64,000 nt of DNA. Source: Pycnopodia helianthoides (lineage: Eukaryota > Echinodermata > Asteroidea > Forcipulatida > Asteriidae). The stretch is from contig CM063247.1 of the NCBI GenBank assembly GCA_032158295.1, positions 11,517,899-11,581,898 of the forward strand. Reading direction: 5' to 3'. The position numbers and the translations under genes are program-made. The first letter of the stretch is position 1; the number at the start of each line of letters is the position of its first letter. Shown here one piece after another: positions 35,972-48,199 of this stretch. Under the pieces are notes generated by a model that saw only the letters and a list, made by a program, of their open reading frames with translations, was not told the DNA's origin and searched no databases.

Positions 35972-38900
35972 CTGCAACAAATAATTCAACAGGAAAAATC
36001 TTGTTACTTAACAATCTCACGTCAGATCTTTCAATTGACCCAATTAGCTCCTCCCATGAAATATATGCGAATTATCCTCGCATGCGTACAACTTATCCTA
36101 TCGCGAAGTGTGACGTAACTCCACTGTAATTAAGCCACGCCCACTTCACACAAACTAGCTCCAACGATTACCAGAAGCCCAAAGGAATTGCATTAAGCTA
36201 GTTTTGGGTGTGATGAGGATGTATGTGAGAAAAGTTTAATAATTTGACTTGGCTTTTTAAAAGTTCTTCAAAAAATCGGGGTCTTCTCAGAATTAAACAC
36301 AGTTGGGAAAGAGTTTTTTTTAGTGTAATTTGTCCTACAGTTGATGCAGTTTATGTGAAACTGTACAGTTTAATGCAGTTTATGTGAAAACTATACAGTT
36401 TAATGCAGTTTATGTGAAACTATACAGTTTAACGCAGTTTATGTGAAACTAGACAGTTTAATGCAGTTTATGTGAAACTATACAGTTTAATGCAGTTTAT
36501 GTGAAACTAGACAGTTTAATGCAGTTTATGTGAAACTGTACAGTTTAATGCAGTTTATGTGAAACTATACAGTTTAATGCAGTTTATGTGAAACTATACA
36601 GTTTAATGCAGTTTATGTGAAACTATTCAGTTTACTGCAGTTTAAACATTGTAGCAAGGTAGACCATCTCCTTTAACCTGCCATCGTTAATTTTGGGTTT
36701 GCCCAATTTGTCTATTATAGCAACATTATTATTTGGAGATATAGGCCGAGAGGGAGCATTTTAACGGCGGATTTTCTCCACACCTTTTACACAAACTTTC
36801 AGATAAAAAAAACCCGTGTCTATAAGCTGGATTCAGGTCACCACCGAGAGAGCATGACTCAATGCAGTTTTCTAGCTTTTTCTGGTTTGTTTCGGACGTC
36901 ACGGACGAGGCCAAGATAACAAGTCGGTCAATACTTTTGAAAATAGCATGTCATTATTATCTAATTATTGACCCCGATTATTTAAACCGGCAGTCATTAC
37001 TGTCAAACCGCGGACCCCCCTCCAAAAAAACCATTACGCCTCATCAGTCATTATGACTTGACATTTACAATATAGAACCTCTCCGTCGCCATGGAAACCA
37101 AATGGAAAGACAACCATGTGGGAAACGTGTTTATAGAGAAGTTTCTTTGATTAAGGTTGCATTAATTCACTGGAGAAACACATGGGGTCGGTTTTACATG
37201 ACATAACGACGTCGCCAGTACATGCTCGAGCACCTGCGGGGGATCTGAAATAATAATGACGATAATTGGCTCGTTTGATGAGACTAGAGGGCGCGTGTCG
37301 AAACCCGTTGTCCCCAAATTATTTATGCGTGGCCCTTTAAATAAACAACTTTACTTACAATGTATATCTACTCAAAACATTCCAAGTCACGTCGGAGACA
37401 GCCGACGCAAAAATTCATTTGGAAATAACGATGTCAGTGACCATAGCGCAGGAAACAGTGACAAACCACCGCAACGCAAAGCACGTTGGGCGTTGATTTA
37501 AATATTGTACCTATCGATTGCAGCCGCATAAGGGATTTTTGCCCGTACTATTGGACCATCTTGTTCCAGTTTTTGTGTGTACTAAAGGCCGTATCTGAAT
37601 TTGCGGCTACGGCTACGGCTACGGCTAGATTTCCGCTTCATCAGCGTTGAAGTAGATCACGTCCTTAGCAACAGACGTAGCCGTAGCCGTAACCACCAAC
37701 TAGGATACGGTCTTAAAAATTATTGTCCATTACATAAAATGAAAGTAGACATGATCTCGTGTACCTAACATGATCTCGTGTGGCTGCGACCGGGGCTGCA
37801 GCTATTGCTCACGGGCGTATTATGCTGCAACACACGGTCACGTGACGATCAGCCCACAGCCACAGTCGTAACCACTAGATCGGCTACGGCTAACATTGCT
37901 TTAAACGGGGGTGGGGAACTTCAAGGGCTATGATTATCTACGTGCCGTTCAACTTGCATTCAGCCAGATGAAACTAAAAATGCGGAAATATCGAACGCCA
38001 GCTTAATCTATGCACCGCTGAAATAACAGACTTTCTGAGGTCAGACCTGTAATCAATATGCAAATTAGTCCACGGAATTTCACCGAGATCTCCCGAACAC
38101 AGCGGATTCGCCTTGAATTTGCCAGCCGGACGCACGCACATCTATCTCTACATAATACCATAGACGAAACTTTTGATTTAAGCGAGTTATTATTGCCGGG
38201 GGCAATGTCAATGCGCACGGCGAATGCAACTGCGAAAGAAGACAATACACACCTTTGGGTTATAACGACGAATCCTGCTGTTCGGGAATAATTATAAAAA
38301 ATGCAATCATTGTCTGCATTAAGCTCATGACACGTTATCAACCCCGAGAAGAAAAAGAACATACAAGCCTCGCCTTTAAATTATGATTATGATTATTTTT
38401 TTTTTTTTATCATAGCGGTGACATTTTGTAAAAATAGCTGGCACTGGAATCCACAAATCGTGAGAGATTTCCGTTCGATTGCTTGCTGTGCTTCTAAGAA
38501 TCTAAACAATCGCTGTTTTCCGGTAACATTTAGGGTACCGTGGTATGCTTCTTCAATTACTGTGTTGTGATTCTTTTATCCTAAAGAAGACCGAACTATT
38601 CAACAGGATTGAAAAAGCCTTAGGTGAGTGCTGGTAACACTAAGTCGTGGCACATTTTGATTTATTTCACTGTTTTCTCCAAAGTGCAATGCCCTGGAGG
38701 AGTCAAAGTCCTTGATATCCTAGACTATACTTTTTTGAGTGACTGAAAAATATTTTTGCTCATATACTTCGTGCACAAAACTGTATACAGAGATTACATG
38801 CCTAACCAAATCTAAACCTCTGATAAAGTGGAGCCATCTGTTCTTTATAGTAGGCTTCCAGATATCTTGCTGACAGCCTGTGCGAGGTTCTGAGGATTCC

Positions 38901-41900
38901 ATTACCCCCTCCCCCTGCCAATCAAACTTTCAGTTTGGCTTACTGGGGAGCCAGTATTTAGTGGAACCTTCCTGCATTTGTGCAATTCTGCACTCAATAT
39001 AAAACGAGTTTGCACAAATATACACACAACCCTGTTATCACTTCTTTCGTAACTTTTGTTCTTCCCGAAAAATTAATTTCGGCACCCTTTTGAAAGTAAC
39101 CCACCTTAGGTTAAAAGCATCATAATACAACCGAATTACAAAGTAAACAAAAAATAGTATTACCTAATTAGCCTATATATGCAAAGAATCGAAATGTCAC
39201 CCTACATTTTGTTAGAGCTATAAATTGAAAACCAGTTGTGTTTACACGTTCTTATGTTCATTAATAGATCGGTGCTAAAATTAAAGAGTCGCTTTCCCAA
39301 AATGCTCTCTAAATTTGACATGTTGAAAAACTTCTCAGGTTGCTTGTAACTTTAAATATTTTATTATTTCATACCAAAAAAATTATTCCGAAAAAGAAAA
39401 AAGAAAAAAAAGAGAGGAAACATTCCCAACCATTGATTCGTTTACCCGTGGTGGAAAGGCGACTCTAATGTCCCAACTGCAAACCGCCCCTAACATTGAC
39501 TAGTAGGCTAATGTATTCACCATCTCAAGTGAATTATTCATTGAATTTGCCAATGAAGAGTAAAGAGCAAAGACCTGGCTCAAGCTCGCCAATGATCCCC
39601 GTCCAAAGGTGAACCAAGAAGTTACAATATGGGAGTATTGATCGCGGTAAATATAAGGTCCTGCGCTCAGATCATTTTGACTCCTCAGTTTACAGTGTCT
39701 GTATCTGATTACCTCCCTATACTAAAATAAAGACAATATTTTATGACATTCCGTTCTGCTTTTTTTTATTTTTTTTTATTTTATACTTTGTGGTGAAAGG
39801 AAGACGGAAATGAGAGAATCGTCTGAGGGGAATTTAAGAGGGTAGTGATTAAACAGTTGCCCCGTGTTCAGATTGACTCGGAGTCTCATTTCGCTTTGGG
39901 GGAGCCAAGACCCAGAGGCACCATGACGTTCATTAATACGCGGTTCGGGCATTTTTCTTAGAAAAAACCCCCACACCCAATAAGGAGGGTGTAATCAGAG
40001 CTGAGCAATTACATTGTTTTGGAAATTACTTGATCACGGGATTATTACTGTACAAATTAGAATTTGATACACAGGGGAACATTACGACGTTAAACGGGGA
40101 AACATTAAGACGAATACACGAGGGACATTATGACGTAATAGCGGGGCATTACAAAGTAATGTCTGGTAGTAGTAGAACAATTTTGACGGGATTGTGAGTT
40201 GGGAAATTACTTTTCCTTTATACGATTATAGTTTAAGTTGCATCCGAATTGACGGCTTCGGCAGTGGCTTCCGGAGAGAAAGCCGCAAAGGCCAACATCT
40301 CATCTCCAGTAAATGGATGTAGCCGTAGCCAGAGTTGGTTCATTTGCGAACGGCCGTGCTTACTGAAAATGTATCTTTCTTTTGTTGATCAACACTAAAC
40401 TGCGCTGGTTGGCATGGAGGGCCGAATATTAGCAAAACATTCAATCGCGGGTACAGATGGTTGTGACAAAATTCAACATTTCTGCAAACTTTTAATACAA
40501 AATGTATACATGATATGATTGGTTGCTTTGTTTCCAACAAATTCAACACTATTTTTGAATTTGTGTGTTACATTGTTACAAACTGAGGCTATCCGTTTTT
40601 GCTTTGCATTTATGACTTCCCATAGTTTTCCAACCATGGTCAGCAAAACTTGGGATGTGACGTTGCAAAAGAAAGGTCTATCATCTCCTCGCGACCGCAC
40701 TCTGCCCCCCAATTCAAAATTCAGGCTTATATATCCATCGATCGCACATGTCTTGGCTTGCACCCTGACACACAGCTTTGCCGAGTACCAATGTACAGGC
40801 AGACATAGACCCTTTTCGAATTCACGGCTTCGGCTCCAAAATCGGCTCAGGCTAGCTAGGCTCCGTCAATTATTTTAACTTACGCATACTTTGCGGTCAG
40901 GGTTTCAGACAAGAAAACTGGGCCTGAAGCCCAATCCGGAGCCGAAGCCGTGGATTCGAAAAGGGCCGTACTGACCCCATTCACATGACGTCGTCATCGC
41001 AATAATTTGGCAGTGCCATTTTGTCCCCGTGTGTTGTACAGTGTGGTGCGCATTCGAAGGGAAGTCAACACACGCGTATCAATTTTTTTAAAGGCAATGG
41101 CGAGCGTGGTGCAAGGGGTCAATTATTGATGGATTGCACATGAAAAACAATGGAAACTTGCACGCGTGAACGCGCTGCGCGCAACCCTCAGCCAATGAGA
41201 GCTCTTCACGTGTGCACGTTTCATCAAAGATGGTGGCCAATGCAAGGGGGTCTATATAATTTTTTGAAAAAACTTCGATTCTTCCAAGACAAAATGGATT
41301 TTCTACAGCAATCTGCACATACCATATAGGAGCTAATTCTGGAAAAAATTTAACGCATATATTTTTTGCAGAACTCTTCCGCGTTGAACATTTTATGCTT
41401 TATTTAACTCGGTGAGCAACTTCCTGCTTGACCGGAGAGTGGTTAGATTGGTCTATGTGCTTTGTAAAGGCACGGAATGAAAGATAATCTTGCGGCTGAA
41501 AGTCGCTCCATGTCGAAGGAGTCATCCTAATGTAGACAAAAATAACTGTTTTCCGCGGAACCGAAACGAGCGCACCACGGCTCGAGACTTCCTGTCGAAA
41601 TTGGCTGGAGGCTCGAGAGACTGTCTGCACGGATCGTATAATAAGCAAGGCAGTTGGGCAGGACGTTAAAGGTGCCTTGTGTGCATTGACTGTTCGTAAA
41701 AAAAAGTGTCTCTTTTATAATAGTCAGCACAGTGTCGTAATCAGAGTGGAAGGTGGGGGGAGTCCGCACCTTCTACTCAGAACCCCTGCCCCCAAATAAG
41801 ATAATATAGAAAATACACAAAATGAATGGTTTTATACAATAATAAGCAGCTCCCAAATTTATGGCATTATGTGCCCCTGATTGCTACCAAAATGAAAATG

Positions 41901-44900
41901 TCCGGTTACGTCACGGTCTTACAGACCCTTCCCAGATGATGTTTCTATTTCATCGCTCCTTATGTTGGAGTAATATACGCGCACGTTTAGTACACACGTT
42001 GCTAGAACGGCACGAACAATGTGCTACGAAACTCAACGCCGGACGCACTGCGGCTGCGTGTTCTACATTGTACATAGTACCCCAGCATGGCAGACCTCCT
42101 GCGTTGCTGTAAAGAAAAGTGACGTAAGTGAAGGTTCTAAATTGACCTGTTACGCCCCACCCGGTACTCTCTTTGACTACTAACAATGGATTGTACAAGT
42201 CTCATGCGAAACCAAACGTTGTGGCCAGTTTTAAACTGCGCAGTCCGGGTACTAGGCTAATTGGAACTGCACGGTCCTCAGAAAGGATTTACGCGCAAGA
42301 CTTGCACGTTCTAAACAGATGGATTGTACATGACGTCATTAACCACCATAGATAAAAAAAAAACCAATTGAAACGTGCACGCGTGTACGCGTTGCGCACA
42401 ACTCGCAGCTAATGATAGCCTTTCATGCGTGCACGTTTCATCATCACGGGTCTATTGACTCCTTGCACCGACGTCACACTGCCTACCCCATTGATCTCCA
42501 TTATACACCTCTCTTAATATTCATGCATGACGTCATAATTCGTACTCACCAAAATGAGGCCATCTGCCCAAAATGAGGTACGTCCGCCACCGTTTACCAC
42601 TTGCAGTGGCTGCGCCTATAGCCTCGTTTTGGGTTAGAATTGTGACGTACTCATGCATAGATATTAAGAGAGGCGTATACTGACTGGAGATCAATGGCCT
42701 ACCCATGCTCTGCCATTCAAATTGTACGTCAAGGTTTGGTGCGCGTTCAACTGCTTGCGATTTGCCTAAAATGAGCCCTGCACAGAAGTGCGCAACCAAG
42801 ACTACTGTGGGGATTACGTCAGATGAATTGGGTCAATAGTAGAGTATTTAGCCTTTGTAGGCTTCGGTGTTGGATTAGGATTCAGGATAGGGTGCTGCCA
42901 TGACGAAAAATATTCTGTTTTCCCCCCTTATCAGAAGACCTGTAAGTCACGCTCAATGCAAGGTTGACCTGGTATATTTTGCTTGTAACCTGTGTCTTCC
43001 GATCCAAGCGAGGTTTTTCTGTACTAAAGCATTTGCGTTCTCAGCAGCTCAACAAAATAGACATCCTGCATATGACGTCACAAACTCAAACCACGCCCCC
43101 ACTGAGGTCACGTGAAGATCTACCATTTGCTGAGAGTTGTGTGTGGAGCGTGCACGTGTTCATTGTTTCACCAGCCAGGAATTGAGTTCTATTTTACGAG
43201 ATCTATGTGCACGTGCCTGTCAGAGTTGTTGCGCAGTCACGTCTGTAATTACGTCATTATCAATGAATACCAAATGAACGGATAATGATGTCCAATATTA
43301 TGCCACAAGTTAATTTAGAAAACGTTGCATGTATCCCAAATCTGAAACAGATCTCGTTATTTGAAAACAAACCCCTGCAATTTGCATATAGATTTGTTTT
43401 GATTGTTCTTTTGGGTCTCGTACTACATTACACACACATAGGTAGATAAAGGAACAAATCTCTCTTGTGTGTGTAAGTTTTACAGACGAGGTGTGGACTA
43501 GACTGGTACGCTGTCCTTATCCGCAAGGATAAGGACAGGCACCGGTCTATTAGTCAAAGAGATGGTCACTGCTACTGGTCCCCCCATCTGCAAGACCGCA
43601 ATGGGATGCGAGGTCAAAGGTGCGTTTGTCAGGATTCCTCCAAACGCTCAAAGCCGGTCTCTGGCGTAAAACACGACCCTCGAAGTGTGACGTCAGATGT
43701 TCGGGCTAGGTGTGGACCTGAGAAGAAAATATGACTTTAACACTATGTGGGCTTCACGCACGTCCCACATAGTGTTTTCACCAGTGTTGAAGAGTATGCT
43801 TTTTCTTGAAGTGGGGGAAAACAAAGGAATGTCCACAGAGTATATGTAGTACAGATTTGTGTGTGTAGATGAGTAGCTACATTAAAACAAGGAACCTATA
43901 ACAAAAGTGACAATAGGGTCCCCGGTTGAGTGAAGGTCCCCAGTGTGTACAAAACCAATGGGAGCTGTTTGCCGAAAAGTTATAGAACAAACAAAAAAGG
44001 GACAATGGGAGATCACCGACTATACAGGTGTTTAGCCTACACACTTGGGTGAGTCCGTACAGGGTTGGCTAAACAGAGGACCGAGCTGTGTGTAGTTCTT
44101 GGGCTACATTTACGGGCCCCAAACACACACGCACACAAGTGTGTAATGACCTCCAATCATGGACCCTCCTGTGTTGCAGTCACTTTGTGGAATTTCCTTT
44201 GTTCTTTACACTTAAGGAAAATCATATTCATCAACCCTGTAAAAAACAATGTGTGGGCGTGTTTAAGTCCACATAGTGTTTCAAGTCTCTACATTATGTG
44301 GTCCACTCTTGGTATGAAGCATTAAAACACCCTTACGGATCAGGTTTGTTGGGTCCTGCTATTGTGGTTCTATTGTTCCTTTTTCTAAAGAATGATTTTC
44401 TCTGCGGGGTCTAAGTTGAACAAAGTAAAAACCTTGTTGGGTCAATAAATTGTTCCTTTGTGTAAAAGTACCCCACAAGGGCCCTTCTGTATTTAGCCCA
44501 CGTGAGATAATGCCAACACACAACACTGACCAAGTCTTGCAAGTTTTTGATAGACTAGTGGAACAGTTCATCTTGCAATTCTTCAAAACGAAAGTTGACA
44601 GACCTTTTCGACACCGTCAGAAAGTAACCGTTCAAACCACCTTTAAAGACACTGGACACTATTGGTAATTGTCAAGACCAGTCTTCTCACTTGGTGTATC
44701 TCAACATATGGATAAAATAACAAACCTGTAAAAACTTGAGCTCAATTGGTCGTCGAAGTTGCGAGATAACTATGAAAGAAAAAAACACCCTTGTCACACG
44801 AAGTTGTGTGCTTTCAGATGTTTGATTTCGAGACCTCAAAATCTAATTCTGAGGTCTCGAAATCAAATTCGTGAAAATTACTTCTCTCCCGAAAACTATG

Positions 44901-46694
44901 TCACTTCAGAGGGAGCCGTTTCTCACAATGTTTTATACTGTCAACCTCTCCCCATTACTCGTTACCAAGTAAGGTTTTATGCTAATAATTATTTTGAGTA
45001 ATTACCAATAGTGTCCAGTGTCTTTAATCGGCATAAGTCGTGCGATATAAAAACAGAACGTCCATTTCACTCTTCTGATAGTTACTGTAACTGTCTCAGG
45101 GAGTGCAATATTTCCCTTTAACCAAAAGGGCGATACGAAAGCTGATTAAAACGATGCAAAGCTGGAGATCATTCAAAACCTTGCCCCAGGATGTTAAAAT
45201 ATCCCACTGTCGGATAATATATATATATGTATAAATATCAGTCCTGTGCTTGGTGGTATTAGCTTTATCAGCCTGCTATACATACAAGTAAGCGTCGCGT
45301 TGAAGGACATTTCGAAATTTAGGAATTGCGATTTTTTTTTCAGAAGAAATTAGGTGATATTAATGATAATTCTCCATTATCTTTGCGTTGAACGTATCTT
45401 CAACCAATTATAAAGTTTATAAGCACATACACATATTATGGCTAAGCAGAAATGAGTTAATATTGTCAAAGTTATATCTCTGTGGTAAAAAGCCAAGGAC
45501 GCTCAAATAAAAATGACCCGTAATCCTGAAGTGTGTAGAGAAGATGAGAAGATGATGAGGAAATGTGTTTTCAGAGATGGGAGGAAAAACCTCGACAGGA
45601 AAACCCACGCAATCAGGCAGGGACTACGAACCAGCCCACGGACTCTAACGTGCAAGGCTCCGGTCCGAAGCGAGATTCGAACCAGGGTCACTGGGCCCTG
45701 GGGGTGAAAACCCACTAAGCCACACTAAGCACAGGACTGATGGAAACAGGAGCAAGGGCAGGAGGAGACTAACTTTCGTGGATCAGCTGAAGAGGGACGC
45801 AACACAACAAGAAACAACTGAGCTTAAGGGCGCTGATGCTGGACCGGGATGCGTGGAAGACGACCATCACAGTTTCCCGAGAAGGCGTCGGCTGAAGACA
45901 ACCTCTCGCTCAACTACTACTACGACTACTACTAAGCCACCCTCCTAAGTAGAAAAAGGGTAATTTTTTTGTGTGTGACTGATGCACCGCAATTTATTTT
46001 CAAACATTGAAAAGCGCTCAGCAATTATCTACCGATAGTTAAAGCATGTGGCCGCCTTGGTAAAAGACCAGTCCAATCAGCACCACCTCCTTTAAAAAAA
46101 AAAAAAAAGTTTTTTTTCTCGTGACTCCAATGACCAATGGGATACTTTGGAACGCAAGGTGGCAGCAGACTTACCAGGTAATTTTTTGTAGTTTACGTAG
46201 CTTTGAACATGCCAGATTTCTGAAAACAATGGGTTACCTGGTTAGTCTGCTGTCACCTAGCGTCCCAAAAAGTCTCCCATTGAGCGTAAGTTTTCACAGG
46301 TTGTCCGTGTGCTTCAAATTGAACGGAATGTGGTTGAGTGAGGTGACTAGCTTATCACTTCAAGCCTCGCTTTCGCTATAATCTGGCTTTAATAAAGGGA
46401 GAGAGAGAGAGAGAGGAAGAAAACAAAAACAAAGATGGCAGAACAAAATTATCTGTACCTATCGATTGAAACGGCTGCCAATGTCATAACACTCGCCGTA
46501 CCGAACAGGGTGTACAGCAGTCCGCCAAGCGAGCAGAGCAGGTCACCAAGATCCCACTCTCCGCCTAATACAGACGCTATGATGACGAACGGTAGAACCA
46601 AGAACCCACGGAAGAGATCGGCCAGGGCCAGTGAGGTGATGCACATACCGGTCACCGTGGTGATACTACGGGTGCGATAAACAACGTAACACAC
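34990..46694 (-). CDS. Class A (rhodopsin-family) GPCR, GPR161-like, two exons; N-terminal exon not found
   Basis: Exons in transcript order are 46694-46459 and 35971-34990. Splicing joins GATAG with A to give S-I-D-R-Y-V-A-I, so the Arg of DRY is split by a 10.5-kb intron. The 405 visible residues include the end of TM1 (CYVVYRTRS), TM2 (LALADLFRGFLVLPFV), the TM3 Cys and DRY, TM4-TM5, a basic third loop (RKEKKAAVTLF), TM6 with CVTPYN, TM7 with NPLIYG, a Cys-rich palmitoylation-type cluster (CRYCPRSLCC) and a long Ser/Thr-rich tail. Position 3.32 is Tyr, not Asp, so this is not a classical amine receptor. The spacing C...LLY...AS.MTL...IDRY and the WSS.EF...C.A.W loop resemble GPR161, a constitutively active ciliary receptor in vertebrates. 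The family call is by eye; another orphan class A receptor is possible. Stop is TGA at 34990-34992. Confidence 0.85.
36340..36645 (+). repeat. Tandem repeat, 29-bp unit, about ten copies
   Basis: The unit GCAGTTTATGTGAAACTATA plus CAGTTTAAT is repeated with one or two substitutions per copy. It lies in the GPCR intron. Each unit pairs with itself (AGTTT...AAACT). Confidence 0.93.
36650..40230. other. GPCR intron, no gene recognised
   Basis: A small imperfect foldback with GGCTACGGCTACGGCTACGG and GTAGCCGTAGCCGTAA sits at about 37585-37720. Otherwise there is AT-rich sequence with no domain or repeat partner. Confidence 0.5.
40808..40968. mobile_element. Foldback MITE, TTTTCGAA / GGCTTCGGCTCC family
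   Basis: Left CCCTTTTCGAATTCACGGCT and right GCCGTGGATTCGAAAAGGGC are inverted over about 25 bp. Confidence 0.88.
41151..41226. mobile_element. Short foldback repeat with GTGCACGCGTG arms, copy 1
   Basis: GGAAACTTGCACGCGTGAAC faces TTCACGTGTGCACGTTTC. A second copy is at 42366-42443 and a fragment at about 43140. Confidence 0.75.
42366..42443. mobile_element. Short foldback repeat with GTGCACGCGTG arms, copy 2
   Basis: GAAACGTGCACGCGTGTACG faces TTTCATGCGTGCACGTTTCA. It is colinear with 41151-41226. Confidence 0.75.
42487..42705. mobile_element. Imperfect foldback element
   Basis: CATTGATCTCCATTATACAC and CCTCTCTTAATATTCATGCA on the left are mirrored by GCATAGATATTAAGAGAGGC and GGAGATCAATGG on the right. 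Confidence 0.75.
43420..44100. repeat. Repeat-rich stretch with short hairpins
   Basis: Hairpins at about 43511-43538 (TGTCCTTATCC gcaa GGATAAGGACA) and about 43738-43775 (AACACTATGTGG...CCACATAGTGTT). It precedes the dispersed repeat at 44100. Confidence 0.55.
44100..44510 (+). repeat. Dispersed repeat, copy 2 (partner at 29130-29725)
   Basis: CACAAGTGTGTAATGACCTC and GGACCCTCCTGTGTT at the left; GGGTCCTGCTATTGTGGTTC and CCCCACAAGGGCCCTTCTGT at the right, in the same order as copy 1. Confidence 0.75.
44643..45027 (+). mobile_element. MITE family C (AGACACTGGACACTATTGG), copy 2, near-perfect TIRs
   Basis: 385 bp. TTAA, then AGACACTGGACACTATTGG..., and its exact complement before TTAA. An internal hairpin ATTTCGAGACCTCA...TGAGGTCTCGAAAT lies at about 44824-44872. 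Confidence 0.93.
45500..45727 (-). mobile_element. tRNA-derived SINE, second family
   Basis: Minus strand: GTGTGGCTTAGTGGG (A box region), B box GGTTCGAATCTCG at about 45672, then a body with GCTGGTTCGTAGTCCCTGCC. The 3' end is not defined. Confidence 0.65.
45740..45940 (+). pseudogene. Non-LTR retrotransposon 3' fragment
   Basis: The + strand encodes RRRLTFVDQLKRD and, after a frameshift, LMLDRDAWKTTIT, the typical C-terminal tail motif of LINE ORF2 proteins. A CTACTACTACGACTACTACTA-like tail follows, consistent with a 5'-truncated insertion. Confidence 0.65.
46139..46278. mobile_element. 140-bp foldback MITE inserted in the core of an older MITE
   Basis: Arms CTTTGGAACGCAAGGTGGCA... and TGCTGTCACCTAGCGTCCCA.... 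The flanking sequence CCAAT / ATTGAGC rejoins to CCAATTGAGC, which matches the intact core of family B, implying an AT duplication at 46137-46138 and 46279-46280. Confidence 0.85.
46459..46694 (-). CDS. GPCR exon: end of TM1, TM2, TM3 to DRY
   Basis: A 236-nt exon. The acceptor (tttttttgtag) precedes 46694 and the donor GTACAG begins at 46458. It reads GTG-TGT-TAC from the first base (phase 0) and ends with two bases of the split Arg codon. It contains TM2, the ECL1 Trp, the conserved TM3 Cys and the start of the DRY motif. Confidence 0.88.
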
Positions 46695-47039
46695 CTACAA
46701 AAAAAAGATACGAAAAAAAAGGTTTTTCTTTAATGTGGTGTAAATATAGAAACAGAAACAGAAGAACGCACAATTATAATCGAAGCGATGAGGGACCTGT
46801 TTGGTTGGTTCGTTGAAAGCAAATGCTGACAAGCTTTTTTTCCATAGGTTAAGAGGGTTTGTTTATAATTTTCAACGACTTTTTTTTTAAGTGTGTTGTT
46901 TACCTGTTCAGGTATTGCCTGGGTTAATTTAAGCTGATTTGTTTGCTTAAATATACTTAAGTTTTGTAATTTTATTTCATCTGCCATTGACAATTTGACA
47001 TACCGATTTTGTACACACAGGATGCTGGCAGAGTTTTGG

Positions 47040-48070
47040 CCTGCCCCCTTCTAACCAAATCACTGCCCCCCCCCAATGTTGATTGACACCCCTCTAGGAC
47101 GTTGGCATGGTCCAGCTTAGGATGGATATGAGCCGACCGGTGTTTGCGATGTGGTTTAAGACAATGGACATATTAAACATTGTCAGCATGTGCTGACAGC
47201 GCTGCCCCAGTGCGCATTTTTCCCCCCCGTACCACACTAGAGCCAATGCATACACGCATAAGGTATGGGCGCTTTCCCGGATCCCTTCACTGTTGACCCC
47301 CTGTCTCAAGTGTGGTACGAAAGAAAAAATTGCCCCCAGTGCAGGTTAAACCAGTTTTTACGAAAATGACTCGAGCTTCGACGGAAACAACCCGTAAAAC
47401 ATCCACATGTTGAGGCACGAGCTGACCACGGGAGTGACGCTTGGGCAGTTCGCGGAAATTACCCGAAGCTCTCGCGGATACATCCGAACAATAAAAATAT
47501 GTGACCCAATCTGTCGAAATGAGGAATATATCGACCATAATATTAATAAAGTAACTCACTGGCTTTCCAGCAATGCCATTATTTTTTCGTTAGCTTATTC
47601 CAGTCCGAAGTTATCGGGAAATGAAGAAAGTCTACAAGACAAGGCCCTTCCATTTTTTTTACGACGTGTTTGTATAGATACTCGTTTTAAACTAACTTTA
47701 AAGAGAATCAATTGCGTACAACATGCCCAAGAAAACGTACTTTTTGTGGATTTATTCATCTTTTCAATTAAAGGTAAGACCACGACAAGAAAGAACAAGT
47801 TTTATTTAACCTAATTCCACCGAAATCGCGGAATCGTTTTTTGTAGTGTTTTTTTTTCATGATTTTGATTGTGACAACTTTACATGCAAATTACACGCAA
47901 TACGTTCTGTCTGACACATTCCTCATTTCGATAGATCAGGTCACATATTAGCTTATAAAGACACACGATTTGTGTTGAAATGGACGGTCGATGTGTCATC
48001 GAGCTGATGTGGGGCACCACGTCTTGGGGGTTTTCATTCTCCATCAAATACGGTCGCCCGTCAGCAAATT
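47040..48070. other. Nothing recognised upstream of the GPCR TM1-3 exon
   Basis: I searched the minus strand for a TM1 exon with a phase-0 donor and found none. Open frames on both strands lack domains. Confidence 0.45.
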
Positions 48071-48074
48071 TATG

Positions 48075-48173
48075 TTCTGCAGCACACGTCGGCTATGGAG
48101 TCAACAGTTAAGGGATAGGGAAGAACAGCCTATCCCTTAACTGTTGACTCCATAGCCGACGTGTGCTGCAGAA
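48075..48173. repeat. Perfect hairpin, 45-bp arms, 9-nt loop
   Basis: TTCTGCAGCACACGTCGGCT... is matched exactly by ...AGCCGACGTGTGCTGCAGAA around gaagaacag. The arm start is shared with the 21321-21533 foldback (TTCTGCAGCACA). Confidence 0.95.
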
Positions 48174-48199
48174 AGAAAAAAAATCGCGCCGTCAATGAT

